64,000 bases of DNA from Ceratobasidium sp. AG-K (GCA_037039685.1 JAWNGF010000016.1:372001-436000), one strand, 5' to 3'. Positions 12,821-24,909 are shown, counted from the stretch's first letter. Numbers and translations are program-made. Notes: generated by a model not told the origin, from the letters alone.

Positions 12821-14068
12821 ATGGAGAACATAGATACCCCCGAAGTGAAACGAGGCGGACTCGTGATTATTGTTCTCTGCGGGCTTATAGGCTCGGGAAA
12901 AGTAGGTACCAAACATCCATCTTTATTTCGGATTTAACCCCGCGCAGTCAACCTTCTCCGGTGCACTGCAACGCGAATTCCCTGAATTTCGTCGATGTAA
13001 CCAAGACGAGCTCGGAAGACGCGCAGACGTCGAGCGAGAAGTACACGCTTCTCTTTCCCGGGGGCTTTCAGCCTCTGTCGATAGAACCAATATCGACCCC
13101 GGGTAAGCCACTCAACAAATATCACATTTTTCGTTTATATCGACGTCGGTCTCCACGGCTTGGTCAAATAGCCAACGCCGGACCTGGATCGAACTCGCAC
13201 GCCAATATCCAAATGTTGAGATCTGGGGTCTCGAGATGGATACCCCCTATGATGTAGGCGCTTCCGAATCGCCCGCGAACTCTGATGCTTAATTTCAGTG
13301 CCATGACGATCGTCTAGGTTTGTCGAGCACGGCTAACTCAACGTATGTATTCCTAATCCCGCCGAATGCGCGCTAATAATCACCTGCCTGAGCAGGCATA
13401 GATCACCCAACGATTAAAACACCAGAAGCCGCACTACAAAGTAAGCATCAATTGAGCTTGCATATTCATCTCACCGCCGGCAACGCCCAGTTCTTTCCCG
13501 TTTTAGAGCAGACTTTATACCGATAGACGCCGCAGAGGGTTTCAACCGAGTGTTTCGGCTCCCGCCACACCATTCAATAGCTTACGACCGTCAGGATCTG
13601 GAGAACATTTTAGCGAACATTCGAGCTTCACCCTATTTCGAGTCTCCTCGCCTACTCCCACCCCCGAGCGCCCCGACTCGTGGGCGAGGATCATACCCTG
13701 TTCACGGCCACGACCGAGGATACGTATACGGCGACCGAGGCTTTCAGTCCCACGGTTGGCGCTCCAATCAACCCGCATGGGGTCCCAACCCTGCAACTTC
13801 GAGCTGGGAACCACGAGCGGCTCCACGGCCAGCGTTTGACGGGAACTGGAGGACAAGGGAGCCTGCACCGACAAACGATAGAGGACACGGTTTTCGTCCG
13901 TTCGAGCCGCGTGGGTACCGCGGTCGAGGCGGAGGCTACGGAGCTTATCACCGTCAAGGCACCACCCCGGACCGAGGCGCGCGCGTGCCGTCGGTTTCAG
14001 ACTCGAGCCGAGACGAATCTGGAAGTGCACAAAACACCGACGACCGACGAGGGGAGTTCGAATTCTGA
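12821..14068 (+). CDS. P-loop kinase-like protein (polynucleotide-kinase type) with RG-rich tail
   Basis: Six exons (12821-12901, 12948-13102, 13172-13253, 13299-13317, 13396-13440, 13509-14068) join in frame to 313 residues. The start is ATG in GCCACCATGG. Residues 21-29 are a Walker A (GLIGSGKST, split by intron 1). Next come RCNQDELG and SVDRTNIDPGQRRTWIELA, the substrate-side motifs of the polynucleotide-kinase/AAA_33 P-loop group, then a CHDDRL...DHPTI lid-like segment and EGFNRVFRL. From about residue 160 to the end the protein is low-complexity and rich in R, G, P and Y (RGRGSYPVHGHDRGY, RGYRGRGGGYG), typical of RNA-binding RG regions. Inference: a nucleic-acid or nucleotide kinase acting on RNA. 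No phosphatase domain is fused, unlike animal PNKP. Exon 4 is only 19 nt, which favours a real spliced gene. Confidence 0.75.
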
Positions 14069-14467
14069 TGTTCCTAGCCGGGTTTATTACCGCGAGATAG
14101 ATGAGGGGTGATTGGGTTCGCCAAAGTTTGAATCTAAATTATTGTAGATTGAAATTTGAACCGGTTGCCGGATTGAATGAAATCGAGTGCTTGGTTCTGT
14201 TCATTTGGGTTCACAATGATGTACATCGGCCACGACCAAGCATGCGGAATGGATATACAACATGGAAGAATGGACAAGAAAACAATTGAAGATGCAAACG
14301 AGTGGAGGTCCGTCCGAGTAGATATTAAGGAATGTTGCATATAAGAGAGGATAGATGAGGGATATATAATTAGCCACTAGGGCAACAGGAAATAATAATG
14401 GTATACGGGTAGACCCAGACCCAGGAAAACGAAAGCAAAGAGACACCCAGTGCAGAACGAAAGAAAT
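14069..14467. other. Shared 3' region of two convergent genes
   Basis: Lies between the stop codons of the RG-tail kinase (plus) and the disordered protein (minus). AT-rich, presumably 3' UTRs and polyadenylation signals of both. No gene supported. Confidence 0.6.
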
Positions 14468-17046
14468 CTATAGACCACCCACACTACTCGCATCGAAATT
14501 GCCCGACAGACGCATCGAATCCGACATCAACCGGTCCTGGACACGCGCATGGAGCGTGCCACCCGCCTTGTCGCTCGCCTCGAGCAGCTGCTCAAATTTG
14601 GCCACCTTTTCCTGCTCGGTGAGCCGACTCTTGCCCTCCATTTCGCGAAACGCGAACACAGTCCCGAGTGAATTCGAACGCGGGCGTGGAGTGGGGAGGG
14701 GTTCTTCGAGCGTCGGGGGAGCGCGGGGACGGGGCGAGGGCATTGTCATCGACGCAGACCTCGGCGAACGGGGTGAACGACCAGGCGAGGGAACGTCCAA
14801 CCCATCGCTCGCAAGTCGGGTTGGACGACGCAGGACATTGGGTTTGGATTTCGTCCTGACCGGCGCGTCGGATACAGACCTAGGCTTGGTGGGAGAGTCG
14901 ACAGACGGACTGGTAAGGGGCTTGTCGCGTGGTTTCTGTGCGGCGCGGGGACGTTTAGGGGGAGGAAGACTCGGGGAAGCGGCCACGCTCGCCGGTTCGG
15001 ATACGCGTTCGCGTGAAGCGGGCGAATATTGCTGAGCCAGCTCTCCGGGCGAGACGATATGTTTGCCGAGGGGAAGAGGTGGAATGACTTCATCGCCAAG
15101 GTCGACGTATGATGACATGCTCGTGCGCGGGCTCTGGGTACGGCCAAACGAGGATTTGGGAGATGTGCTCGCGGCTGACGAGTCATTGGTCATCGAGGGA
15201 CGGCTACTTGAAGCGGTGCGGTGTCGTTGGGTCGGAGGCTGAGATTGGGGTTGTGGCTGAGGCTGTGGCTGAGAGATTGTTGTGTGACCGCTCAAGCTAC
15301 TCGGCCCCGAGTGGATGCTGACTGCGGCGCTCCCGGGCTCGTAGTAGGTATTTCGGCCAATTGACGAACGACTCGTGCCGAACCGAGCGAGCTCGGGGCG
15401 GACTTCGTCACCATAGTCGAGGACGGAGGAGCGGCGGCTGTTAGGAAGGGCAGGGACCGGGGGAGCCTTTTCGGTCTACGGTTGGTTAGTTCGAGTTAAA
15501 AGCGCTAGACATGAACATACCGGGTAGTGCTTCTTTTCCTTCAGTGTTCCGGTCGACATTTTCTTGACCAAGCGCCATATCTTGCCGCCCTTGTTGCTCT
15601 CGGGGCTCATCACCTGTTCTGGACTGGGTGTCGAGTTGCTGCGAGTAGTAGTGGCCCGTTTGTCGTCCCTGCGAGACACGAGGCAATCGTCCTTCCGCGC
15701 GGGAAGCTCCTCTGAGCGAGACGTAATAGGCGAACTGTCGGTCCGAGACGAGGTATTGGAGCCATCCATGCGTGGTGGGTCTGCCGGACCCATCTTGGAC
15801 GCCACAGCCGCAGCCAGCCGCTTCTCCTCCCGTTCCCGCTCACGTGCAATAGCTGGATCGTGCCGTGTCCTCCGACTCACGCTCTCGGCCCGTTTCCTCG
15901 CTGCCTTTTCCTCCTCCTTGTCCCTCTCTCGACCCCTCTCCGGTGACTTGGCAGTGTCCCGGCCCTTGCCTGCCCGATTAGGACTCCACATCTCGAAGCT
16001 GGCCCCCATTCCCTTCTCCACCTGGACCAAGCCCCTGAAGTCTTCTATCGATAGATGGCGAGACAGTCTCCGGTTCATTCGGCCGAGTCGGATCGTCGCG
16101 TCGCTCGTGTCCGCCGTTCGGGAACCGCCAGGTCGCAGTCCCATTCCACGCAGCACGGCCCTCTCCTTTTCGCGCGACCAAGCTTCCTGACCAATGTCCT
16201 TTTCGGGCTCCTTTCCCTTGCGCGAAATTACCTCACCCTCCACGTCGCTCATCACTCCCGCGTTCGAGTTTTTGCGCCTCCGGAAACGCGCCGACACCTT
16301 GCGCGTTAATCCGCTCCTGAACCCCTCAGTTTCGACAGTCTTCTTGACAGACCCGCCAAATCCAGCTAGCGCAAGTCCAGTGAGCGCCAGTGATTCGTCA
16401 GTCGGATCTCCGACAGCAACAACTCGACCGGTGACACCCTCGAACGGGTGGGGCTGTGATGGACGTCGGGGACGAGGGCGGCTAGACTCGGGCTCTGAAG
16501 GACGCCGGGACCGTGGCTGTATTGTGGCCATGTTTGTCCGTTGAGCGTAAGCGCGAGCATAGGCCGATGCCGGAGTCGTATTGGGAATGACCGCATCAGG
16601 CAGCGCGTACGACGGCATCAGCACAGCAAGAGGCGCCGTGCGTTGTTTGGGTGTCGCTGGGTCATCGTCGACTTGGGTGCGACTCGGTCGGCGCTTGAGG
16701 AGAGACTTGCCAAAGCTGTTGGATCGTTTGGGCGACGCCAGGGGGACAATTGGCACGTTTTCTGTTGAGTAATTAGATGTGCCGAATGTGGTCAGCGGTC
16801 GGGGAGAGGATGATGCCGGGTCTGCCGGTCGAGACAGTAGTCGCTTGACTTCGAATTTTTGCGAGGCCGTCGAACTCGCCGGCGACGAGGGGGCGTCGGC
16901 CATTGTAAAAGGTCGACGGGGGGATATCCAGCTAGGGGTAGTAGTAGGCGCAGATACTATTAACAGTTAGCTTTTTTCGACCCAACTCCACCGTACTCAC
17001 GCATGGAAGAGAGCGAGTCGTCGTGACTGGAACGAGGTGCGGTCAT
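14468..17046 (-). CDS. Large intrinsically disordered Ser/Pro/Arg-rich protein, function unknown
   Basis: Three exons (17046-17001, 16956-15521, 15475-14468) join in frame to 829 residues; both introns are ~45 nt GT-AG. Composition is dominated by S, P, R and T, with many basic SP and RRxS sites that could be phosphorylated. Ordered-looking islands are few: ESLALTGLALAGFGGSVKK, LRGMGLRPGGSR, LSRHLSIEDFRGLVQVEKG and, near the C-terminus, FREMEGKSRLTEQEKVAKF followed by a short amphipathic helix region. A QPQPQPQ run sits at the start of the last third. No catalytic motif is seen. Inference: a scaffold or signalling adaptor of the fungal cortex or cytoskeleton is possible, but nothing in the sequence proves it. 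Confidence 0.7.
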
Positions 17047-18763
17047 GGTTATAGCTGCGAGATACGAAATTAACAGAAACTAAGGGTGAAATTTTGAAAC
17101 GCAGCCGTTGCTATGATATAAGGAGCGTGTAAACGAGCGACTAAAGCAAGATAGTATTTAACTCAGCGCCTGCGCTGCAGTGGCCGGGTCTGGGAAACAA
17201 CTAGCTTTGGACCACGCTATATCAACCATATCAATATCAGGGTTGGCACGCTATCCCATATCAACTTGGCTTCTGTCCTCTAGCGCCTGCTTCCGATTCC
17301 CCTGTCGTGTGCAGTCGTCCGGTTGCGCCCGGACAATCGTTTACGAGGCCGCGGTTACTCCGCTCTGCACCTCATCTCGTGCTCCAGTCAGCTGAAGCAC
17401 CGAGGCGTCGACAGGCTCAGCAACAGCTCGGGTTGGCTGCTCGACCCTGATTTCTTTTTCAGGACTGGTCGGGCCGCGTTATCCACGTGTTTCGCGTGGC
17501 CGGTTTAGGGTGGGCGTAAAGTCCAAAATTTCGATCAACAGCAGATTCACATGTTTTTTTTTGTTCTTGCTCGACGCTCAGTTTCGGTGAGCTGCAAGTT
17601 TCAGCCGCCACCACCTTGCCACCTAGCCCTTGTGTACGCCATCCCAGAATAGCACGCCGTCTACGAATGATAGCATTTCTCCGAGCGCATTTAGGCTTTC
17701 TACTTTCGGACCACCTCGAAACTCCGTCAGGTTCGCTTGCAGTAAATCAGTCCGAGAATCCATCGGTTGGAATTCGGTTGGTGATGGACCTGGGTTATGT
17801 GTTGTCATGTGCTCAAATTAATTACCTTTTGTGTGTCATTGGTGGTCGACGGGGACGCTGTCTGTGGCTGTCCTCGAAATGAAACGAGCACGTGATCTAT
17901 TGACGCGCATACATTCTGGATTTCGTCACGGCTGGCGGTGATTCGGACTTGGAATCAAACTTGGGAATCGACTGTGCGTGTATTTAGTGCATATAGTTAG
18001 CTGGAATCAGAATTATTCAATGGTCGCGCACCGTAATTGATTGCAATACGAAATATTGCAGGTTGCCAAGTACATTGACGAAGGACAGTCTGCGGTTAAG
18101 CTGTGATTGGGGCACGTTCGGAGTGACAACGGGTACCCAGTACTCGAAACAGGAGTCGCTAGTCTGGTTGTGACAATTGAGGCTAGATGACACAATGTTT
18201 AAATAACTTATCGAAAGATCAAGTGCCGGACACGGATAATTCACAATATATGCTACGTTGGAAGGAGACTGACGCCCGTATTTAAAGCATACGATTATTA
18301 CTAAGTAAGCGGCAAATGGGTGGCATGAAGACCTTTCTTCCTAAGTTACCTTTCCCTCTATTATCTAGCCTGCATCTGCATATTCAACCTACTGTGAATG
18401 GTAAGGTAGTTTTCAATGGGGTTTCAGTGGGTATAAATCAATGAAGGCCAGGAAAGTGCTCTGTTCGGATTGGCAGATAAATGTATATGCACGGAAAGGT
18501 TGATATGATACTTTGGGGAGAGGGATATAAGATCGAAGTGCTGAACAGGCGGGAAATATAAAGGGAAAGAGAGCCCGAGTCATGAGGAAAAGACCGAGCA
18601 GCTGAGGTAATTAAAGTGGACAGCATCGATCACGGAGACAGAAGCAATTGGTATTAGGGAGAGATCGCTGGCCTAGGTCTAAAACTAGTGCCTGTACAGT
18701 TGGCTTAGTAGCGAAAGATATATAAATGCTAAATGACGTACTCGCGAAGTGAAGATCCCTTGA
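17047..18763. other. Intergenic, 1.7 kb
   Basis: Divided between the 5' side of the disordered protein and the 3' side of NLR1. A 61-codon minus frame at 17623-17808 (containing EFRGGPKVESLNALGEML) has protein-like composition and could be a short gene, but its splice structure is unclear and it is not called. The rest is AT-rich without a signal. Confidence 0.45.
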
Positions 18764-21700
18764 TTATTGGAGCAGATAGCAGTCAGACCATGAATTTCCA
18801 AACAATGTGTTGGTGCAGTCAATATAGACCATTCCTTGGGGCCCAGCTACCCATAAATTATGTGGAGGTGAAAGGTACTGAACAAGATCTGGTGGAATCC
18901 AAAAAAGTAACTTGGAGTTACTCATTATCCATCCGTCTTTGAATGTGGCATCTATGAATATTATACAAATATAACGTCAAAACAAAACACAGCGAGCAGA
19001 ATTTGAGACCCACCTATTCTCGGAGTATCAAGGCCGCATTCCGAGATGCGCGTGGTTTGGTCATTTGAGCCGTCGGGCGAGAATGCTACCGATGTGACAG
19101 AATTAGTGTGACCCTCGAAGGGAGTGCCGACGAGAGTGCCGTCTTGGACGTTCCACACCCGAATGGTTCTGTCGTCGGAGCCAGAGACGATGCGTGAGCC
19201 GTCGGGCGAGAATGCTACCGATGTGACCCAATCAGTGTGACCCTCGAAGGGAGTGCCGACGAGAGTGCCGTCTTGGACGTTCCACACCCGAATGGTTCTG
19301 TCAGAGGAGCCAGAGACGATGCGTGAGCCGTCGGGCGAGAATGCTACCGATGTGACAGAATAAGTGTGACCCTCGAAGGGAGTGCCGACGAGAGTGCCGT
19401 CTTGGACGTTCCACACCCGAATGGTTCTGTCAGAGGAGCCAGAGACGATGCGTGAGCCGTCGGGCGAGAATGCTACCGATGTGACAGAATCAGTGTGACC
19501 CTCGAAGGGAGTGCCGACGAGAGTGCCGTCTTGGACGTTCCACACCCGAATGGTTCTGTCAGAGGAGCCAGAGACGATGCGTGAGCCGTCGGGCGAGAAT
19601 GCTACCGATGTGACATAATCAGTGTGACCCTCGAAGGACCCTCGAAGGGAGTGCCGACGAGAGTGCCGTCTTGGACGTTCCACACCCGAATGGTTCTGTC
19701 AGAGGAGCCAGAGACGATGCGTGAGCCGTCGGGCGAGAATGCTACCGATGTGACATAATCAGTGTGACCCTCGAAGGGAGTGCCGACGAGAGTGCCGTCT
19801 TGGACGTTCCACGTCGGGCGAGAATGCTACCGATGTGACCCAACGAGTGTGACCCCGAAGGGAGTGCCGACGAGAGTGCCGTCTTGGACGTTCCACACCC
19901 GAATGGTTCTGTCAGAGGAGCCAGAGACGATGCGTGAGCCGTCGGGCGAGAATGCTACCGATGTGACCCAATCAGTGTGACCCTCGAAGGGAGTGCCGAC
20001 GAGAGTGCCGTCTTGGACGTTCCACACCCGAATGGTTCTGTCAGAGGAGCCAGAGACGATGCGTGAGCCGTCGGGCGAGAATGCTACCGATGTGACAGAA
20101 TAAGTGTGACCCTCGAAGGGAGTGCCGACGAGAGTGCCGTCTTGGACGTTCCACACCCGAATGGTTCTGTCAGAGGAGCCAGAGACGATGCGTGAGCCGT
20201 CGGGCGAGAATGCTACCGATGTGACAGAATTAGTGTGACCCTCGAAGGGAGTGCCGACGAGAGTGCCGTCTTGGACGTTCCACACCCGAATGGTTCTGTC
20301 AGCCCCGAATGGTTCTGTCAGAGGAGCCAGAGACGATGCGTGAGCCGTCGGGCGAGAATGCTACCGATCTGACAGAATAAGTGTGACCCTCGAAGGGAGT
20401 GCCGACGAGAGTGCCGTCTTGGACGTTCCACACCCGAATGGTTCTGTCAGAGGAGCCAGAGACGATGCGTGAGCCGTCGGGCGAGAATGCTACCGATGTG
20501 ACAGAATTAGTGTGACCCTCGAAGGGAGTGCCGACGAGAGTCCCATCGTGAGCATCCTTGATTATGATACAGTTGCCGGAGCATCCAATGGCTAGTCGAG
20601 TGCCATCAGGAGAGTATGCAACTGAGTATACTCCTGAGTCCAAGGTCCAGCTGGCGAGCAATCCTACCCCTCTGCACTCGATGCATGTACCTTTCGGTTC
20701 TACCAGTCCATGCGTTCTTTTTGAGTACTGCTTGAATACGGAGCTAGATCTATGACAGAACCCTAGAGCTGAGAGGTACAGGTGTGGGGTCGATTGGGAG
20801 ACTGTATTTGCAGCAAATGCTGTAACAAAGTTCCGCGCATCTTCAACAAAATTAACTAGATCCGGCGAAGCACAGCGAGTTTGCTAGTGCCGAAGATTCT
20901 CAGTTTGGCAATACATGTGACATGGCACTTGCTCACTGTTAGCCATAGCTTTGCTGTCAAGATTGCTTGAGCGCTTATTGCTGCCCAATGCTTCAAGTTC
21001 ATTACTTCCATCCAAAATAACAGATGCTCTGACAGGAAAACCTGCGTCAAACCAGACAAGTCAGCAGAAGCGGATGCCTGTCGCAAGTGGTCTGCCCAAT
21101 AACGACAAGCATATGCTAGTGTTGGTGACACCACTTTGGCTACTCGCTCTTCAAGGCTTGGTACCTTCTCATCTGGTATGTATGATGATACTAGTCCACA
21201 TATGTTAAACCGTAGCTGACGCTTCATAATTTCAAAGGATCCCCGTGCGAGTAATTGGCTATGGTGTTTCGTGTCGCAGAAGAATGTTGATGAGCGTGCC
21301 GCATCAAAAATAAAGTCAGGGAATGATGCATGTAGGGTTGTCACGAGACTGCTGTTTTCGGAAACATACAGCACGGATCGGAGTGGCTGTAGCATTGCGA
21401 ATGTCTTTCCATGATCTCTGACCCCAGCCAACTCTGTCAGCGTTTCGACGCTTAAGGGCTCTCGAGCGCATACAACCGTCCAGAGTACGAGCCGCATACA
21501 GTCCTTTTCTGGTTCCTCGAACGACTCGTCATTGATTGCTAAAGTAAGAATGGATTCGTATAGCTGATCCATCATAGTGTGCCTTTTCTCCGATGGGGCA
21601 GTAATGGATAGCACAGTTTGCAGGCGTCTCTCAAGATTGCCAGTTTTTTCGCCGGTTTTGATGTACCGCACCGCGGTTGCCGCATAGATGAACAACCTTC

Positions 21701-23440
21701 CAGCTAGTTTGGCCAATTCCTTCACTTGGAGAGGCGTTACAACTTTGGGATCAAGCTCGTCTCCCAAGTACAACTCGATATCTGATTGCACAAGTGAATC
21801 CTCGATGTCATGCAAGATAAACACGGAGCGCGTCGTTTCGGGTTGACTATGGATCTTGTTCCGTATCACTGCCTCTGGCCTGCTTGTCACAAAAAACTTT
21901 AGAGGAAGATCGCCCGCAGCTCGAAACAGCATTTCTAGCACCAGTTCAACCCCTTTTGGAGCGGTGCATTCGTCCAGCGCATCAATTACTACCACCAGTC
22001 CTGCTGGTATCGCATCTTTCACCTCGAGCAAAGGCTCCTTCAGTAGTCTCTGGAACTGTGTGGACACAACGGAAGAGCCAAGGTCTGGGTCGCCGCCGAG
22101 AACTCGACAAAGCGCCGACTGGAATGGGGTGGAGTAGCGAGCGAGCTGGTATGCGATGGTGGGAATAATCCGGGTCACATCCCGGCATTCGGGCGATGTG
22201 CGCGTGCAGAAAAAGCTTGCAGCTAGCTGCTTGCGCTTCTTGAGTGCACCCGCAAATGTACATGCAATAGTTGTTTTGCCGGTGCCAGCCATGCCGTTCA
22301 TCCAGTAAACATCCGGTGCATTGGGATTGTTGGACCAAATATCGAGGTTGGATAAGACGCCGATGCGAGTCTTTTCCGTACACGTGCGGCGGTTGATCTC
22401 TGTAGAAAGGCTGGAGTCGTAAGGTGCCATCCTCACCGGTTGCAAGTCCCTAAGTCGAGTGTTCTGTCATAGCATAACCAATGAGCGTCATTCGAGCGTC
22501 CTGGTCACAATGAACTTACAGCTAGTTGTTCGTTTGCGATACTCCATATGCTCAGGTCGGCATCGATCTACTTGTTTGTCAGACCTTGCCACAACACTTG
22601 CTGAGACATATCATTACTTGCAACTGCCGAAACAGCGCCTGGATCTGACGATAAGAGTTTATAATTTCTTCATCATCCTGCGCTGCGTCTGCTAGGCGCT
22701 TTCCCCTGCTCCTGTTCTGTTTTTTCACAACAAATTCGACTTGCTTTTTAATTGACCTGGATACAATCAGAATGCTATGTACGAAAAGCGATTTTGCAAC
22801 TTGCTGAGCCGTTTTCATGATGAACTCCGTCATTCGAGCTGATTGAGACATTTTCAAATGCTGGTCCAGCGATTCGCTTAGCGTTGTTAGCTCCAGTGCT
22901 AGTGCTTCGTGTTCTGTTTTCTTCTTTGTGGATAGCTGCTCAAACTACTAATGAGCTACAACAAGAACACTACCATATTATCTCAAGGTGGCTTACCTCC
23001 ACCTTCTCCAAACAGGATATCAAATCGTCAACAGCTGAATGAAGCGGTGGGAACAACGCGGAACTCTTGTGCAATCCTCGGCGAAGGACAGCAGGGAGCC
23101 GGCCCCATGCGAGGTTCTCGTTTTCTCCAGGGGAGGATGCCTCAGGAGACGAGGGCGGTGGCGGAGACGCCATATGTGAGTCGGGCGCTAAGGGTGAGAC
23201 GACCGACGCAGGGACGGTTGATGAGGGCGGCACTGGCGACGGCGAGAGTCGGTCTGGGCCGGTATGAGCCTGTGGTGGCGTTGTTAGCGAATACGAGGCT
23301 GAAGGCGTCAGACCCAGGGCAGGGCGCTTCGGCGACGGGGGCGCTGATGAGGGAGACTTTTCGAACGCTTCATCCCACACTCGACGAGCTGCGCGAGTTA
23401 TGCGAATATGAGGTTTGTCCTTGGGGTTCGAATTAGACAT
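18764..23440 (-). CDS. NLR1: NACHT-WD40 STAND protein (HET-E/NWD type), reading frame broken in the WD array
   Basis: Exons: 23440-22997, 22944-22805, 22756-22618, 22567-22520, 22463-20937, 20883-19014 and 18951-18764. Intron 2 (22757-22804) uses a GC donor (CA|GCAAGT). Residues ~10-30 hold a basic motif ([12 protein letters not shown]), then a Pro/Ser-rich linker, then a helical domain (~125-245). The NACHT follows: Walker [10 protein letters not shown] at 314-322, Walker [11 protein letters not shown] near 418, sensor-like FFVTSRPE, and a winged-helix/helical region to ~766. Exon 6 opens with [19 protein letters not shown], then ~13 WD units. The last exon is the family cap (FKDGW...LLFWIPPDL). 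STAND proteins of this kind are cytosolic receptors that oligomerise on ligand binding and trigger incompatibility-type cell death. Three lesions in the array (19-nt duplication at ~20300, 44+1-nt deletion at ~19815-19855, 11-nt duplication at ~19638) shift the frame. They could be mutation or misassembly of the repeat. Confidence 0.85.
19053..20518 (-). repeat. Tandem 129-nt WD40-unit array of NLR1
   Basis: About twelve 43-codon units, nearly identical in DNA. Codons 4-5 vary (NS, YS, DW, RW, DY, DS) and codon 23 is S or D. Most other codons match, although the second unit has R for T at codon 7. The three frame lesions of NLR1 are all within this array. The unit matches the distal half of the NLR2 array almost base for base. 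Confidence 0.9.
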
Positions 23441-24090
23441 CCTAGCAGAGGCTGGTGGTAGTGAGCTTCAAGTCTGGTAGAACCATCAAGTGTATTATAT
23501 AAGGATCGATAGCCAGTGCGTGCCGTGCCTACGCGATGCAGGCCTCGAGGCTGCACAGAATAGCAAGCACAGCAAGGTTACAGCTCTGGAATACATGTAG
23601 GTGGCAATTCTAGAACACTTTCGGACTGCGATCCGTTCAAATTACTCAGATCCTGTGGCCTCATAGGGCGATGGGGTCTTGTTGAGTTCCCGAGGCGTGA
23701 ATAACAGACATGTCTGGATATCTGGTATACCGTGATATACCAGGCAGAACGGCCCTGATTCAGCCTGATTCAAACGACCACATTAATATGGTGCTATGCT
23801 CGTCCGCGAGTATGCCAATAGTGGCGACGACACTTATCCTGCCTTCTTCAGCCGGCATAGCAACCCCTGGACCGTCGCTTAACATTCAACGAGCACCCTA
23901 ACCTCTCACCTTGCGAACTATACATCAATCTGGGACAATGACGATCGACAGGGTAGAATCACACCATGCACAGCCAACCGAGGCTGAATTCCGCACGTTT
24001 ATCCAAATGACACTTATTGGCAAGCGAACCGTGACATGGTGCATAGAACATGAAGCATAAAGCTGGGACGGATGGAGGTGATACAATGAA
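23441..24090. promoter_or_regulatory. NLR1 upstream region
   Basis: On the minus strand a TATATAAT-like box lies at about 23495-23504, some 55-65 nt before the NLR1 start. The leader just before the ATG (CCTCTGCTAGG) resembles that of NLR2 (CCTCTACCAGG). A short hairpin CTGGTATACC...GATATACCAG is near 23720-23742. No gene is supported in the remainder. Confidence 0.4.
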
Positions 24091-24710
24091 TCAAATCGAG
24101 GAGGGGTAGAGCATCTGCAAATATACACCCTGTCAGCAACGCGCAAAGCGACAGGAATGGGGGGGACATACGACTCGGACGCTCGCGCCAAATGTGTGAG
24201 GAGGAATGTTGGATCGGAACTTGCTCTTTACGACGCCAGAGTTGCCGTGTGGGCGTGTTACACGACTGCGAGTTATATTAGCGCGAGTCATGAAGGCAAA
24301 TGTCGACAACGTACCCCCAGATGACCCTAATCTTAGACCCCTTGATCTCTCGCTTTGCCTTGTAAACGTACGCAAGTCGCTACGAGAGAGTGAGTATTAG
24401 CACAAAAGAGGATGGGGTGAGACGGAAACGCACCTTTCCAAGATAAAACTGGGCCTCCTCCTTGTTCGACACACCCTCGATCTGGATCAACGACGTGTTG
24501 GGGCGGTGTTGCGCTTGCCACGCTTGTGGCCCAGAATACGGCCCTTGGCGTACAGACTGCAAGCAAAAACAATCAATATCCATCCACTCGAGTCAGATCC
24601 ATCCGAGTCCCAGCCGCTCATCCATCCATTCCGTCCGTCCCATTGCTCCTCTGATTCATCTACACCGTCTCCATGTAATATGGATTCATTACTTACCGAG
24701 TGGAAGGCAT
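24091..24710 (-). CDS. RPL33: 60S ribosomal protein eL33 (Rpl33/RPL35A)
   Basis: Five exons (24710-24697, 24556-24434, 24379-24315, 24265-24172, 24114-24091). The product reads [20 protein letters not shown], then [60 protein letters not shown] and ends VRVMLYPSSI, a near-textbook eL33. Exon lengths sum to 320 nt, one short of 107 codons. The missing base falls in a C run of exon 2 (GG at 24505-24506 on the plus strand), where ACC-CGC-CCC is expected. A defective copy of an essential ribosomal gene is improbable, so an assembly deletion is the better reading. A short first exon followed by a 140-nt first intron is typical of fungal ribosomal protein genes. Its 5' end faces BUD20. Confidence 0.95.
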
Positions 24711-24909
24711 TTTAGTGTCGGCGACGGCGGTTGTGTCTTGCGGTCGGTGTGTCGGTCGGTCGGTGCGCGGAATTGGGTCCGGTGATCCGTTCCCGGTAGG
24801 GTCTGATTGGTTGAATGGATCTCAGGGTCCTTGGTGGGGAGAATTTTGGCGACGATCGCAAGGTGGGTTTCTAAACTTGCTGACTAGTGAAATGCTTATG
24901 GGGGTGTAG
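24711..24909. promoter_or_regulatory. Bidirectional promoter of RPL33 and BUD20
   Basis: The two start codons lie 199 nt apart and point away from each other. Both products serve the 60S subunit (one a structural protein, one an assembly factor), so shared control is plausible. The interval has GTCGGT/GTGTCGGTCGGTCGG repeats (about 24718-24762). No TATA box is evident. Confidence 0.55.

Noticed and set aside
18961..19683. Separate WD40-only genes in the NLR1 array
   Set aside because: These are pieces of a single exon split by small array lesions; upstream NACHT exons and the downstream cap exon join around them.
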